Assembly: GCF_030272615.1 (NCBI RefSeq)
Contig: NC_081406.1
Span: 141,575,299-141,639,298, forward strand
Direction: 5' to 3'
Source: Cryptomeria japonica
Lineage: Eukaryota > Streptophyta > Pinopsida > Cupressales > Cupressaceae
DNA: 64,000 nt
The notes under the pieces were generated by a model. The model worked only from the letters and a program-made list of their open reading frames with translations. It was not told where the DNA came from and ran no database searches. The position numbers were made by a program, and so were the translations under genes. Shown here in pieces: positions 1-11,175 of this stretch (position 1 is its first letter; every line of letters starts with the position of its first letter).

Positions 1-1
1 A

Positions 2-2608
2 CCTAAGGCAGTAAGGGATTTACCTAAGATTGTAAAACCTCATAATCTGGTATGTAAGGAATGTCAAATGGGAAAGAAAATTAGAACAACTTTTAAGAGT
101 ATTTCTAAGAAAACCAATGGTGTTCTTGATTTCATTCATACTGACTTGTGTGGTCCGAAAAGAACAAGAAGTCTACAAGGAGATAGATACTTTATGTTAA
201 TCATTGATAATTATTCTAGAATGTGTTGGGTTACTTTTCTCGAGGAGAAATCAAAAGCTTTTGGGAAATTCAAATTATTCAAGGCACTTGTAGAGAATGA
301 AACCGGTAAGAAAATCAAATGTTTAAGATCAGATCAAGGAGGTGAATTTACATCTAAGGAGTTCAATACATTTTGTGAAGTGAATGGAATTAGAAGACAA
401 CTATGAGCACCCCAGACACCTCAGCAAAATGGAGTTGTATAAAGGAAGAATAGAACTATTCTGGATGCAGCTAGAAGGATGATATCAAAAGCAAATCTAC
501 CTCATGTGTATTGGAGAGAAGCGGTGAATACAGCGGTTTACACTTTCAATAGAGTTCACATCAAAGGTGAAACCGGTAAGACACCTTCTGAATAATGGTT
601 TGGTAATATTCCTACTCTTAAATACTTTAGAATGTTTGGAAGAAAATGTTACATTAGGAGAGATGAGTATATTGGTAAATTTGATCCTAGAAGTGATGAA
701 GGTATATTTCTTGGTTATTCATCTAAGAGCAAAGCATATAGATGTTTTAATAAAAGATTGTAGAAAATCATTGAGAGTGCAAATGTGAAGATAGATGAAC
801 AATTTAGAGAAAATCCAAGGTCTATGGATTCTGAACCGGCAGTTGAGATGATCACAAATGAACCTATACAGAGTGCACCATTACAAAATGTTTATCCAGT
901 CACACCGGCATCATTAGAAAATACCACAGTGACTAAAGAACAACAGCAAGTGAACACACCCAGGAATGTAAGACTGAATCACTCTAAAAGTCAGATAATT
1001 GGGAATAAGTATCAAGGAGTTATGAAAAGAGGAACACTGGAAAATGAAGAGGTATGTTTAATTTCTCAAATTGAACCAGCATCTATCATTGAGGCATGTG
1101 AAGATAAACATTGGATTAAATCTATGGAAGATGAATTGAAACAAATTGAAAAGAACAATACATGGACATTGGTTCCCCGGCCTAAAGATAAAAATGTAAT
1201 TGGAACTAAGTGGGTATTCAGAAATAAACTTAATGAAGATGGTAAGGTAATCAGAAACAAAGAAAGATTAGTATGTAAAGGATATTCACAGAAAGAGGGA
1301 ATTGATTACAATGAAACCTTTGCATCGGTAGCTAGAATTGAGGTAGTCAAATTATTTCTTGCATTTGCAACACACAAGAACTATAAAGTATATCAAATGG
1401 ATGTAAAATGTACATTTCTGAATGGTGATCTTGAAGATGAAGTTTGCATTGAACAGCCTGATGGATTTTCATTGACAAATAATAAAGATATGATTTACAG
1501 ATTAAGGAAAGCTTTATATGGATTAAAGCAAGCTCCTAGAGCTTGGTATGCTAGATTAGACAAATATCTTTTGAAGCTTGGTTACACTAAAGGTAATGCT
1601 GACAGCAACTTATATTTCAAAGTGACTAATGAAGACATCTTGGTTATTGATTTTTTTATTGATGACATCATTTTTGGAGGAGAAGATGGATTGTGTAAAG
1701 GAATTTCTAATAAGATGTAGGAAGAATTTGAAATATCTATGATTGGGGAGATAAAACTCTTTTTAGGATTGCAAATTTCACAGACTGATAAAGGTATATT
1801 CATATGTCAAACAAAGTACCTGAAGGAACTACTAAATAAATTTGGTATGGAAAACTCTAAATCAGTAAGTACTCCTATGACTACAACTGATAAACTATCA
1901 TTGAAGGATGATTCAGCTCATATTAATCCTACAAGATACAAATCTATGATTGGAGATTTACTATATTTGACACAAACAAGACTTGATATAATGAATGCAG
2001 TGTGTATTGTTTCAAGATTTTAGAGTAATCCTAGAGAAAATCATGAATCAACAGTGAAAAGGATTTTTCGGTATCTACAAGGCACAACAAATCTTGGTTT
2101 ATGGTATCCTAGAGATGAAAATTTTGATTTATGTTCATACGCCGATGCTAATTGGGCAGGAGATGTAGATGATAGAAAGAGCACCATCGGTGGGGAATTC
2201 TTTCTTGGTAGTAGATTGATTTCATGATTGAGCAAGAAAAAAAGTTGTACATCATTATCAACAGCAAAATTAGAATATGTTGCAGCAGCAACTAATTGTA
2301 CTCAGGTATTATGGATTAAGCAAATGTTGAAGGACATAAAGGTAAAATGCAAAGAACCTATAATCATCTATTGTGATAATTCCGTAGTAATTGATATATC
2401 TAAAAATCCGATATTTCACTCTAAAACTAAACATGTTTCTATCAAATACAATTTTCTGAAAGAGAATGTTGAAGCAAAAGAAGTGAGATTGGTTTATGTG
2501 AATAGTAAAGAGAAGATTGTAGATATCTTTACTAAGCCTTTTCCTAAGGAAACTTTTGAATATCTCAAAGAGCATCTTGGGGTTATACCCTCACCGGTAG
2601 AGACCTAG
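2..2608 (+). pseudogene. Copia pol remnant of A (integrase, RT, RNase H)
   Basis: One reading frame runs across the whole stretch without a frameshift. It is broken only by in-frame stops at 404-406, 440-442, 593-595, 761-763, 1718-1720, 2021-2023 and 2225-2227. Domains in order: the CKEC end of the GAG-pre-integrase zinc region near 55; the integrase core with HTDLCGP near 140 and SDQGGEF near 330; the integrase tail FLGYSSKSKAY near 710; the RT with [14 protein letters not shown] near 1520 and FIDDIIF near 1655, where the usual V of FVDD is I; and RNase H ending [15 protein letters not shown] near 2525. The product would be the C-terminal polyprotein that copies and integrates the element. 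It cannot be made from this copy. Several stops are CAG to TAG or TGG to TGA changes. Confidence 0.93.
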
Positions 2609-2975
2609 ACAGTTGATGCTTGGCATCAAACTAGCAAAATTTACAAAGAAACCTTTTTCCGGCTTTGATGGAGGAGAGCTACTTCTCAGGGGGAGTAGTT
2701 GGTTATAACAGTTGGTATTTGTAATTGGTTCTATGAACTGGTTGTATATGGTATTTGTATTGCTTTGGCATTTGATGTCAAAGGGGGAGAGATATTTATG
2801 GAAAAACAACATTATCCTTTGGAGAGAGATTATTCATTGGGGTAGAGATATATACTCTCTGCATTTATTTTCATATCTATTTTGGATGATTGTTGGTTTT
2901 TGGTTTTTGGCATTCTGTTTTGGCACTTAGATATTTTTCTATCTTTGTGTTTCCATCAATGCCAAAGGGGGAGAT
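2609..2975 (+). other. 3' untranslated region of A with two polypurine tracts
   Basis: Non-coding. It holds two nearly identical purine runs: AAGGGGGAGAGA at 2781-2792, preceded by TTTGATGTC, and CAAAGGGGGAGA at 2963-2974, immediately before the LTR. The second is the true plus-strand primer because the LTR TG starts at 2976. The first is a conserved upstream copy also seen in B, D, F, I and L. Confidence 0.85.
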
Positions 2976-4015
2976 TGTTGGTATTATGGATGTGTTGCAT
3001 TGGTTTTGTCATTGATGTCAACAATTATCAACACTTATCCTACTGGAGATCTTTGGTTATGTTCATCGGCAAGTTCAGTGACTTATGCACAGTCACCGGC
3101 ACTGAGGATGACTTGTTATCATCTAGAGATCACTTGGTTATGTCGAAGACATTGTTTGGAAACTTGGTTTTGGTATTCTGGTTATTGGTCTAATCGAGTT
3201 GATATATTTGTTGTTACTAGCAAATTGGCCTAGGTTATGGACCGGCATGCATTATCTATTCTAGATCAGCACGGCACGTTATGGAGATGATCTAATCAAT
3301 TGGTATTGTTGTAATTACATTGAGACAACATGATGCATGACATCTTGACTTACTTGTAATTGATTTTATTGTAATATTCTTAATTAGCCAACCTACACAT
3401 TTGTTCTTAGGTTTTGGTATATATGTAAGATCTCAACTGTGAGATGCAAGGTTATGGTATGCAAATATATGGTATGTAAGGTTATGATATTATAACATGG
3501 TATGTGCGAATATAGAAGATCTTATGAGAAGACCATAGAGAAGGTGATTATCAGAGCTTAACCAGTCCTGAATCAAGTATTGGAGATGCTACTTAGAGCA
3601 GTACATTATCATTGGATTTTAATCATCCAATTGTAGTCAGTGTGACTCCTATTTTGTGATTGAGCAGTGAGCTCTAGGTGGTTGGCCTTTTTGCATGTGC
3701 AGAACCCCATTTGTACACATACAATCTGCAGTAGTATCATCTGATTGTGGGTAAGGTTTCTCACCATGGTTTTTCCCCTTACAGGGTTTCCACATACAAA
3801 TCTATGTGTTATGTGTTGTGGATGTTGTTTCTCTTTCTGTCCCATGCATTAAATTTCACCGGTATTGATATTTACCATTAATCTATTAACCGGTATCAAG
3901 TTTGGTTTATCGGTATTATGTATCAAGTTTGATTAAGTTATATTTGGGTTGAAATTAATTGACAACTTATTCACCCCCCCCCCCCCGCCCTCTCAGTTGA
4001 CTTTGGGTCCTAACA
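2976..4015 (+). repeat. 3' LTR of A (1040 bp)
   Basis: Starts TGTTGGTATTATGG right after the polypurine tract and ends GGGTCCTAACA. It carries the features shared by all copia LTRs here: the TTGTCATTGATGTCAA palindrome at 3006-3021, the GGTTTTTCCCC..GGGTTTCCAC box at 3764-3793, and a long C run at 3973-3990 followed by TCTCAGTTG near the 3' end. It matches the LTRs of B in reverse complement. Confidence 0.93.
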
Positions 4016-4560
4016 AGGGGAGCATAGCCAATTAGGGTTCCACAATCTATATATAGTGGCCATGGGGAGAAACATCCTCATTTGCATCCATAGAACTTGA
4101 GAGATTAGTGAGAAGAGCATCTAGAGGGATTAGGAGAGAAGTCAATAGTCAAGAAGCAATGGTAGTCAAACTACACCGCTAGCATTTATTAGGCAATAAT
4201 GTAGGTTTAGACAAAAACATGGAAGTGGTCTTTAGGGTTTAACATGTCTATGTCTTTTTAGGGTGTGTATATAATGTGATTATGCATATAGGTGTAGTAT
4301 GTATGTGTATGTGTGTGATTGTAATCACGTTTGAGTCTAGTATTTCCATGTTTTTTTATTTTAGTTCATGCATAGGATATTATTTCATGTATGTGTAGAG
4401 CAGTGCCATGTATATGTACAAGATCACATGTGTGAAAGGTAAAACTATGTATGTGCATTTATAGCACATATAGGTTTGGCCTTAACACATCTATGTCTAG
4501 AAAGGTTGAAATCAACAATTTTGTGATAGACATACGATGTCGATTGCATAAACTGGAAAG
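4016..4560. other. Non-coding end of H with a TATA-like motif
   Basis: No gene seen. A TATA-type motif, CTATATATAG, lies at about 4049-4058 on the plus strand. It is followed by a leader-like stretch, so it could serve the antisense PMD ORF or belong to an LTR. The rest is GT-rich, with many TATGTGTATG runs (4260-4450). Confidence 0.4.
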
Positions 4561-4790
4561 AGGATAAACTCAGATAGGTGCCTCAACTAGGATAGGGAAA
4601 AATTCGGGCAAGAATCAAAAACCATGTGATAAACATGTATAGCCAATTAGTTAAATTATCAAGAGGATACACTCAAACAAGTGCCTCAACTAGGATAGGG
4701 TAAAATTAGGGCAAGAATCAACAACCATGTGATAAACATGTATAGTCAATTGGATAAATTATCAAGAGGATACACTCGGACAGGTGCCCC
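4561..4790. repeat. 103-bp tandem repeat, about 2.2 copies
   Basis: The phrase AGGATAxACTC occurs at 4561, 4664 and 4767, exactly 103 bp apart. In between both copies carry GTGCCTCAACTAGGATAGGG, GGCAAGAATCAA and ATGTGATAAACATGTATAG in order. The array fades into partial copies to about 5030. Within H it sits on the far side of the antisense ORF, where Tat elements commonly carry tandem repeats. Confidence 0.85.
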
Positions 4791-5028
4791 TAGGTGGATA
4801 GGATGCTAAGAAAATCTAGGATAAGCCATCGAATTGATAAAATCTAGCAAGTGCTCTAGCAGGATAGCATAAATATTAAGTGCAATGTGATAAACATATA
4901 CACTAATAGGATGTATGCCATGTGATGGACATAAGCACTATGAGGATAGAGCTTGATGAGCACTTTCATGTGATAAACATAAGCACCACTAGGCTACGAT
5001 AGGATAAGAAGCACCATGTGATAGACAT
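4623..5028. repeat. Six dispersed CATGTGATAAACAT-type motifs
   Basis: CATGTGATAAACAT or close variants (GATGGACAT, GATAGACAT) occur at 4623, 4726, 4883, 4919, 4967 and 5015. The last three are 48 bp apart, two of them followed by AAGCAC. The first two belong to the 103-bp repeat, the others to shorter degenerate units. No gene is present to 5209. Confidence 0.75.
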
Positions 5029-5209
5029 GAGTACTACTAGGATTGATGTGATTGATCTGGTATGATTGCAGCAGTATCTAACTCAATTAGAGTCATGGGA
5101 GAGATTCCCTATGACACAGTAGCTATGACCAAACTTAACAAACAATGACCATACAACTATAGAAGCAATATGTTAAAGACATAATATGATCATGCTTGAG
5201 ATTTGAGTG

Positions 5210-5403
5210 AACATGGGACTGAGTTGGTGGTCTATGACCAAGAGGGGGATGTAGATTCTTTACAATAGGTGTTCAAATATCTTGAGCCTGAGATTAGAGG
5301 AGGTCACATGAGCTAGGAGGTTATGTACACCAACAGGCATACACTAGCTGCAATGGTGGGAGGGATTATCAGCAGGTTCCTATGTCTGGATAGGGTGACT
5401 CAT
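5210..5403 (+). pseudogene. Plant mobile domain (PMD) ORF of H, N-terminal part
   Basis: In the frame ending at the CAT codon 5401-5403 the sequence reads through VVYDQEGDVDSL, EVMYTNRHTLAAMVGG and FLCLDRVTH, with two stops. This leads without a frame change into GLAPRWGRALEM at 38847, after the 33-kb insertion C is removed together with one copy of its CTCAT duplication. The joined text matches the layout of the PMD (aminotransferase-like plant mobile domain, PF10536) found in MAIN/MAIL proteins and in antisense ORFs of some gypsy and MULE elements. The start codon is not clear. Family assignment is from pattern recognition of the second half (38847-39480). Confidence 0.6.
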
Positions 5404-6621
5404 TGATGAGGAGGCAACAGATCGGAAGGATAACCTTGAACCAACCAACCTCTAAGGCTCACAAACTCAACCAAAATCCCTGATTCCAAATATCATTACA
5501 CAACACCAAGTCAAGAAATGGTTTAATGACACCAAACAACACCTTGGAAAACCCAAAGGCTCCGCTATGTCCACTTACAAACAACTAACACTTCTCAAGT
5601 TCTTATGTGACTACCCACACCCTTGCATACATGAGTGGGTTACTACTGGGCTTTAGGGTTTGAATGGCCCACTTGACCAATTCAATACAGTGATCCTTAG
5701 AGGGGTTTTCTCACAACACCTTAACACAAATGAAATAGTATTTCATGGTTTAGATCCACCATAACATCAATTTTGACTTACTCGCCCACAAACAGAACCG
5801 GTTGCAATTAGGCCTCCATTTGAAGGAATAGGTTGATAACTTTTGACACCCTGAGGATCTAGGCAAACAATTTATATTTTTAGATACCCTTTTGGGAGTT
5901 CTCAACAATAGCTTAGTTTTTGGTACTGAACCAACTTGCAGATATCCCAACCAATACTACACTAGCAAACTTAATAGGCCTATTAGACCTATTTGACTGA
6001 ACGCCTTCCACAAACTGGTTTGGTTCTCCTAATGGGTGACCATCATAGGCCATGAAATGTTATGTAAACCTCCAAAGTACTCTTCTACCACATTCAAACC
6101 CATTTCCAGTGCTCTACCACTCAATTCTCATGCACTGCACTCATCAAACCAGTATGTCACATAGAGATGCCAGACCTAGGGTTAGTTCTCCATCCTCTTC
6201 ACCCTATTATATCCTCTTAATTTATTTTGGAACTGACATATGATATAGTGGCCTATCATGTCCTATAACGGAAAAGTGTTTAGTTAAAGATTGATAGGAC
6301 AAAACCCATTATTGCAGTCAAACCCTAGGGGTTTGAGGGTTTTAGGCTACCCGGTAGAGATTTGCTTGTAGAATGGGGAAGAGATCACTTCAATACTTCA
6401 CATTGCAAGAAAAAAAAAGGTAAAATGATCTAGCTAAAGGAACTATGCCATGATAATTCTTTCCAATCCACCTTCAGTATGCAATCAACAGAAATTAGAC
6501 AGTTTTTCGAGTTTCCAACAGTTCTTGATGCTTCAATTTACATTCCAAATCAACCAACATACATCCTTCAGTGTTTGGGGCCTTTAAAGGTATCTCCCAA
6601 ATGACCACAACCTCCTCCAAT

Positions 6622-7699
6622 TATTAGGACCCGAAGGCAACTGAGAGGGGGGGATGAATCAGTTCTCTATTAATTTCAACCCAAATATAACTTAATCATA
6701 CTTGATGCATAATACCGATAAACCAAACTTAATGTCGGTTGACAATTTAAAAGTTAATAATAGTACCAGTAAAACTTAATGCATGAAACAGAAAGGGAAA
6801 TAACATCCACAACACATAACATAGATATTTGTACATGGAAACCCTGTAAGGGGAAAAACCATGGTGGGAAACCTTACCCACAATCAGATGATACTACTGC
6901 ATATAGTATGTGTGTACAAATGGGGTTTGCACATGCAGAAAGGCCAACTGCCTAGAGCTCACTGCTCAATCACAAAATGAGAGTCACACTAACTACAATT
7001 GGATGTTAAATCAAATGATAATGTACTGCTCAAAATAGCATCTTCATGTGTTGGATTCAGTACCGGTTAAGCTCTGATTGTCTTCTTCAAACCTTCCTTG
7101 AATCTTCAAATGGTGTCTATGTGAGTAGCTCTGCTTATATTCGCATATACTAAATATCACAACCTTATAATACCTTATTGTATTCCTCTACATAATCTCA
7201 CAAATGAGATCTTACATATATACCAAAACCTAAGACCAAATGTCTAGGTCGGCTCACTAAGAATATTACAATAAAATCAACTACAAATGAATCAATATGT
7301 GATGCATCATGTTGGCTCAATGAATTTACAATAATAACCAATCAATAAATCATCTCCATAATGTGTCGTGCTGATCTGGAATAGATAATGCATGTCGGTC
7401 CATAACCTAGACCAATTTGTCGGTAACAGCAAATATGCCAACTCGATTAGACCAATAACCAAATCACCAAAACCAAGTGTCAAAACCATGTCTTTGACAT
7501 AACTAAGTAATCTCCAGATGATAAAAAGTCATCCTCAGTGTCGGTAAATAATATAACTTGTCGGTGAACCAAATACTAGTGACTGTGCATTAGTCACTGA
7601 ACTTGTCGGTGAACATAACCAAAGATCTCCAAAATGATAAGTGCTCATAAGTGTTGACATAAATGACAAAACCAATGCAACACATCCATAATACCAACA
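6622..7699 (-). repeat. 3' LTR of B (1078 bp)
   Basis: Reverse complement starts TGTTGGTATTATGG and ends with the CCTAA(C/T)A terminus. The last TGTTAGG motif on the plus strand is mutated to TATTAGG at 6622. G run at about 6647-6653, conserved box at 6837-6862 and palindrome at 7654-7669. Confidence 0.93.
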
Positions 7700-8044
7700 A
7701 ACTCCCCCTTTGGTATTGATGGCAACACAAGACGGAAAAACATTTAAGTGCCAAAGTCAAAATGCCAAAAACCAAAACCCAACAATCTCCTGAAGAGATC
7801 AATTACCAGAAATCAAAATATAAAATATCTCTCCCCCAATGAATAATCTCTCCCCAAAAGATAATGTGTTTTTCCATAGATATCTCTCCCCCTTTGACAT
7901 CAAATGTCAAAGAAATAGAAAAACTAGTTCATAGAACTAATTACAAATACCAACTACTCCCCTAGAGAAGTAGCTCTCCTTCATCAAAGCCGGAAAAAGG
8001 TTTCTCTATTAATTTATGTCGGTCCAATGCCAATCTCCAATTGT
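7700..8044 (-). other. 3' untranslated region of B with polypurine tracts
   Basis: The true polypurine tract is the complement of ACTCCCCCTTTGG (7701-7713), next to the LTR. A second tract is the complement of CTCTCCCCCTTTGACATC (7884-7901), about 180 bp upstream in element orientation; further C-rich blocks lie at 7830-7860. No coding sequence. Confidence 0.85.
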
Positions 8045-9898
8045 CTAAGTCTCTACTGGTGAGGGTATTACCCCAAGCTTCTCTCTGAGATATTCAAAGG
8101 CTTCTTTAGGTAAAGGCTTTGTAAGGATATCTACAATCTGCTCTTTAGTATTCACATAAACCAATTTCACTTCCTTTGCTTCAACATTCTCTTTTAGAAA
8201 ATTGTATTTGATTGAAACATGTTTAGTTTTAGAGTGACATACCAAATTCTTTGATATATCAATTGCTGCTGAATTATCACAATAAATGATTATAGGCTCT
8301 TTGCATTTTACCTTTATGTCCTTCAACATTTGTTTAATCCATAATACATGAGTACAATTAGTTGTTGTTGCAACATATTCTGATTCTGTTGTTGATAATG
8401 ATGTACAACTTTGTTTCTTGCTCAACCATGAAATCAATCTGCTACCAAGAAAGAATGCTCCATTGGTGGTTCTCTTTCTGTCATCTACATCTCCTGCCCA
8501 ATTAGCATCAGTGTATGCACATAAATCAAAATTTTCATCTTTAGGATACCATAAACCAAGATTTGTTGTGCCTTGTAGATACGAGAAAACCCTTTTTACT
8601 GTTGATTCATGATTCTCTTCGAGATTACTCTAAAATCTTGAAACAATACATACTGCATTCATAATATCAGGTCGTGTTTGTGTCAAATATAGTAAACCTC
8701 CAATCATAGATTTGTATCTTGTTGGATTAACAGGAGCTGAATCATCCTTCAATGATAGTTTATCAGTTGTAGTCATAGGAGTACTTACCGGTTTAGAGTT
8801 TTCCATTCCAAATTTCTTTAGTAGTTCCTTCAAGTACTTTGATTGACATATGAATATACCTTTATCAGTCTGTGAAATCTGCAATCCTAAAAATAATTTT
8901 ATCTCCCCAACCATAGACATTTCAAATTCTTCCTGCATCTTATTAGCAAAATCCTTGCACAATCCGTCTTCTCCTCCAAAAATGATATCATCAACAAAGA
9001 CTTCAATAACCAAGATGTCATCATTAGTCACTTTGAAATATAAGTTGCTGACAGCATTACCTTTAGTGTAACCAAGCTTCAAAAGATATTTGTCTAATCT
9101 AGCATACCAAGGTCTAGGAGCTTGCTTCAATCCATATAAATCTTTCCTTAACCTGGAAACCATATCTTTGTCATTTGTCAAAGAAAATACATTAGGTTGT
9201 TCAATATAAACTTCCTCTTCAAGATCATCATTTAGAAATGCACATTTAACATCCATTTGATATACTTTATAGTTCTTGTGTGCTGCAAACCCAAGAAATA
9301 ATCTACATACCTCAATTCTAGCTACCGGTGCAAAGGTTTCATTGTAATCAATTCCCTCTTTCTGTGAATATCCCTTACACAATAATCTCACTTTGTTTCT
9401 AATTACCTTACCATCTTCATTAAGTTTGTTTCTGAATACCCATTTAGTTCCAATTACATTTCTATTTTTAGGTCGGGTAACCAATGTCCATGTGTTAGTC
9501 TTTTCAATTTGTTCCAATTCATCTTCCATAGCTTTAATCCAATGTTTATCATCACATGCCTCAAAAATAGATGTTGGTTCAATTTGAGAAATTAAGCATA
9601 CCTCTTCATTTTTCAGTCTTCCTCTTGCCATTACACCTTGATACTTATTCCCAATTATCTAACTTTCAGAGTGATTCAATCTTACATACTTGGGTGTATT
9701 CACTTACTGTTGTTCTTTGGTCACTGTGAAATTCTCTGATGATGCCAGTGTGACTAGATCTACATTCTGTACCAGTGCACTCAGTGTAGGTTCATTTATG
9801 ATCATCTTAATTGCCGGTTCAGAATCTACAGATATTGAATCACCTCTGAATTGTTCATCTATCTTCACATTTGCACTCTCAATGATTTTCTGCAATCT
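8045..9898 (-). pseudogene. RT and RNase H of B
   Basis: A single frame from about 9898 down to 8045, with stops near 9704 and 9660 and at 8630-8632. The 333-codon stretch 9631-8630 holds most of the reverse transcriptase: [44 protein letters not shown] and the catalytic FVDDIIFGG. After the 8630 stop the frame continues through ANWAGDVDDRK and the RNase [33 protein letters not shown], to DILTKPLPKEAFEYL and the natural end at 8045. The enzyme would copy element RNA into DNA in cytoplasmic particles. The 8630 stop falls at the same codon as the 2021-2023 stop in A. Confidence 0.92.
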
Positions 9899-10587
9899 TT
9901 TATTAAAACATCTATATGCCTTGCTCTTAGATGAATAACCAAGAAATATTCCTTCATAACTTCTAAGATCAAATTTACCAACATACTCATCTCTCCTAAT
10001 GTAACATTTGCTTCCAAATATTCTGAAATATTTAAGAGTAGGAGTATTTTACAAAACCATATTTCATGAGGAGTCTTACCAGTTTCACCCTTGATATGAA
10101 CTCTGTTGAATGTGTAAACCGTTGTATTCACTTCTTCTCTCCAATACACATGAGGTAGGTTTGCTTCTGATATCATGCTTCTAGCTGCATCAAAAATAGT
10201 TTTGATCTTCCTTTCCACAACTCCATTCTGCTGGGGTGTCCGAGGTACTGATAATTGTCTTCTAATTCCATTCGCTTCACAGAATGTATTAAATTCCTTA
10301 GATGTGAATTCACCTCCTTGATCTGATCTTAAACATTTTATTTTCTTACCAGTTTCATTCTCTACTATTTCCTTGAATAGTTTGAATTTCCTAAAGGCTT
10401 CTGATTTCTCCCTGAGAAAAGTAACACAACACATTCTAGAATAATCATCAATGATTAGCATAAAATTTCTATATCCTTGTAGACTTCTAGTTCTTGCCGG
10501 ACCACATAAATTAGTATGATATAAATCAAGAACATTATTGGATTTCTCTGGAATACTCTTAAAAGTTATTCTAACTTGCTTTCCAAA
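9899..10587 (-). pseudogene. Integrase of B, frameshifted
   Basis: Catalytic integrase region. LIIDDYSRM, RSDQGGEFTSKEF and PQQNGVVERK (carrying the acidic E) are seen between 10461 and 10200. A 2-bp insertion near 10041-10060, relative to A and F, throws the frame off after HEIWF. The proper frame resumes with the conserved tail leading to RCFNKRLQ near 9900. An earlier stop (CAA to TAA) follows CKEC at about 10588. The protein would insert the cDNA into chromosomes. Confidence 0.9.
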
Positions 10588-11175
10588 TTAACATTCCTTA
10601 CATACCGGATTGTGAGGTTTTAAAATCTTAGGTAAATCCCTTACTGCCTTAGTTGTACTGATCTTTACAATCAAATCAAAATTTACATGACAAAGTCTCT
10701 TATTCCATAACCAACTTTCATCAAGATGCGCAATCAAGCATGTCTTCTCATTGTTATTCAAGTGAAAGATATTACCTCTAGTCTGAATACTGGTTGCAAT
10801 TTCCAAACCAATTTTGTTCAAGATTTTGCATTTACCATTCTTGAATTGTAACTGAAATCCCTTTTCAACTAATTGACCAACACTCAAAATATTATGCTTC
10901 AAACCTTCAACATAATAAACATTGTCAGTATTGTGCTTACCATCAAAATATATAGTGCCTTTTCCTCTGATCAAACAAGCTTTATCATCCCCAAATCTTG
11001 CTAGACCTCCATTGTATTCATGAAAGGTTAAGAATTTACTTTTATCACCACTCATATGATGTGAACATCTGGAATCAATGATCCATTCATCCTTTTCTTC
11101 AATTTTAGCTGCCAGGGTCTACTCTACCGATTTTACAGTAGGTGTCAGTTGATCTTTTGTTATTACAACCAAAGC
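10588..11175 (-). pseudogene. Protease / GAG-pre-integrase region of B
   Basis: Same frame as gag, separated from it by a TGG to TGA stop at 11173-11175, and by a further stop (TAG) near 11120. It contains DEWIIDS, where the copia protease DSG motif has become DSR (DSRCSHHMSGD), then GDKACLIRGKGTIYF, YVEGLKHNILSVGQL and the HHCC-type NKRLCHVNF..CKEC. The shared frame shows that gag and pol were one ORF in this family. Confidence 0.88.

Larger units (their letters stand above)
1..4015 (+). mobile_element. Element A: Ty1/copia retrotransposon, 3' half
   Basis: The window opens inside the pol gene of a plus-strand copia element and runs through its 3' untranslated region, polypurine tract and a complete 3' LTR ending at 4015. 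The 5' LTR, gag and protease lie outside the window. Pol and LTR closely resemble element B (6622-13339, minus strand), so A and B belong to one family. The TSD would begin at 4016 (AGGGG) but its partner is outside the window and cannot be checked. Confidence 0.93.

Noticed and set aside
2712-3233. Hydrophobic ORFs after the pol of A as an env-like gene
   Set aside because: They cross the polypurine tract and LTR start and have no counterpart frame in B or F.
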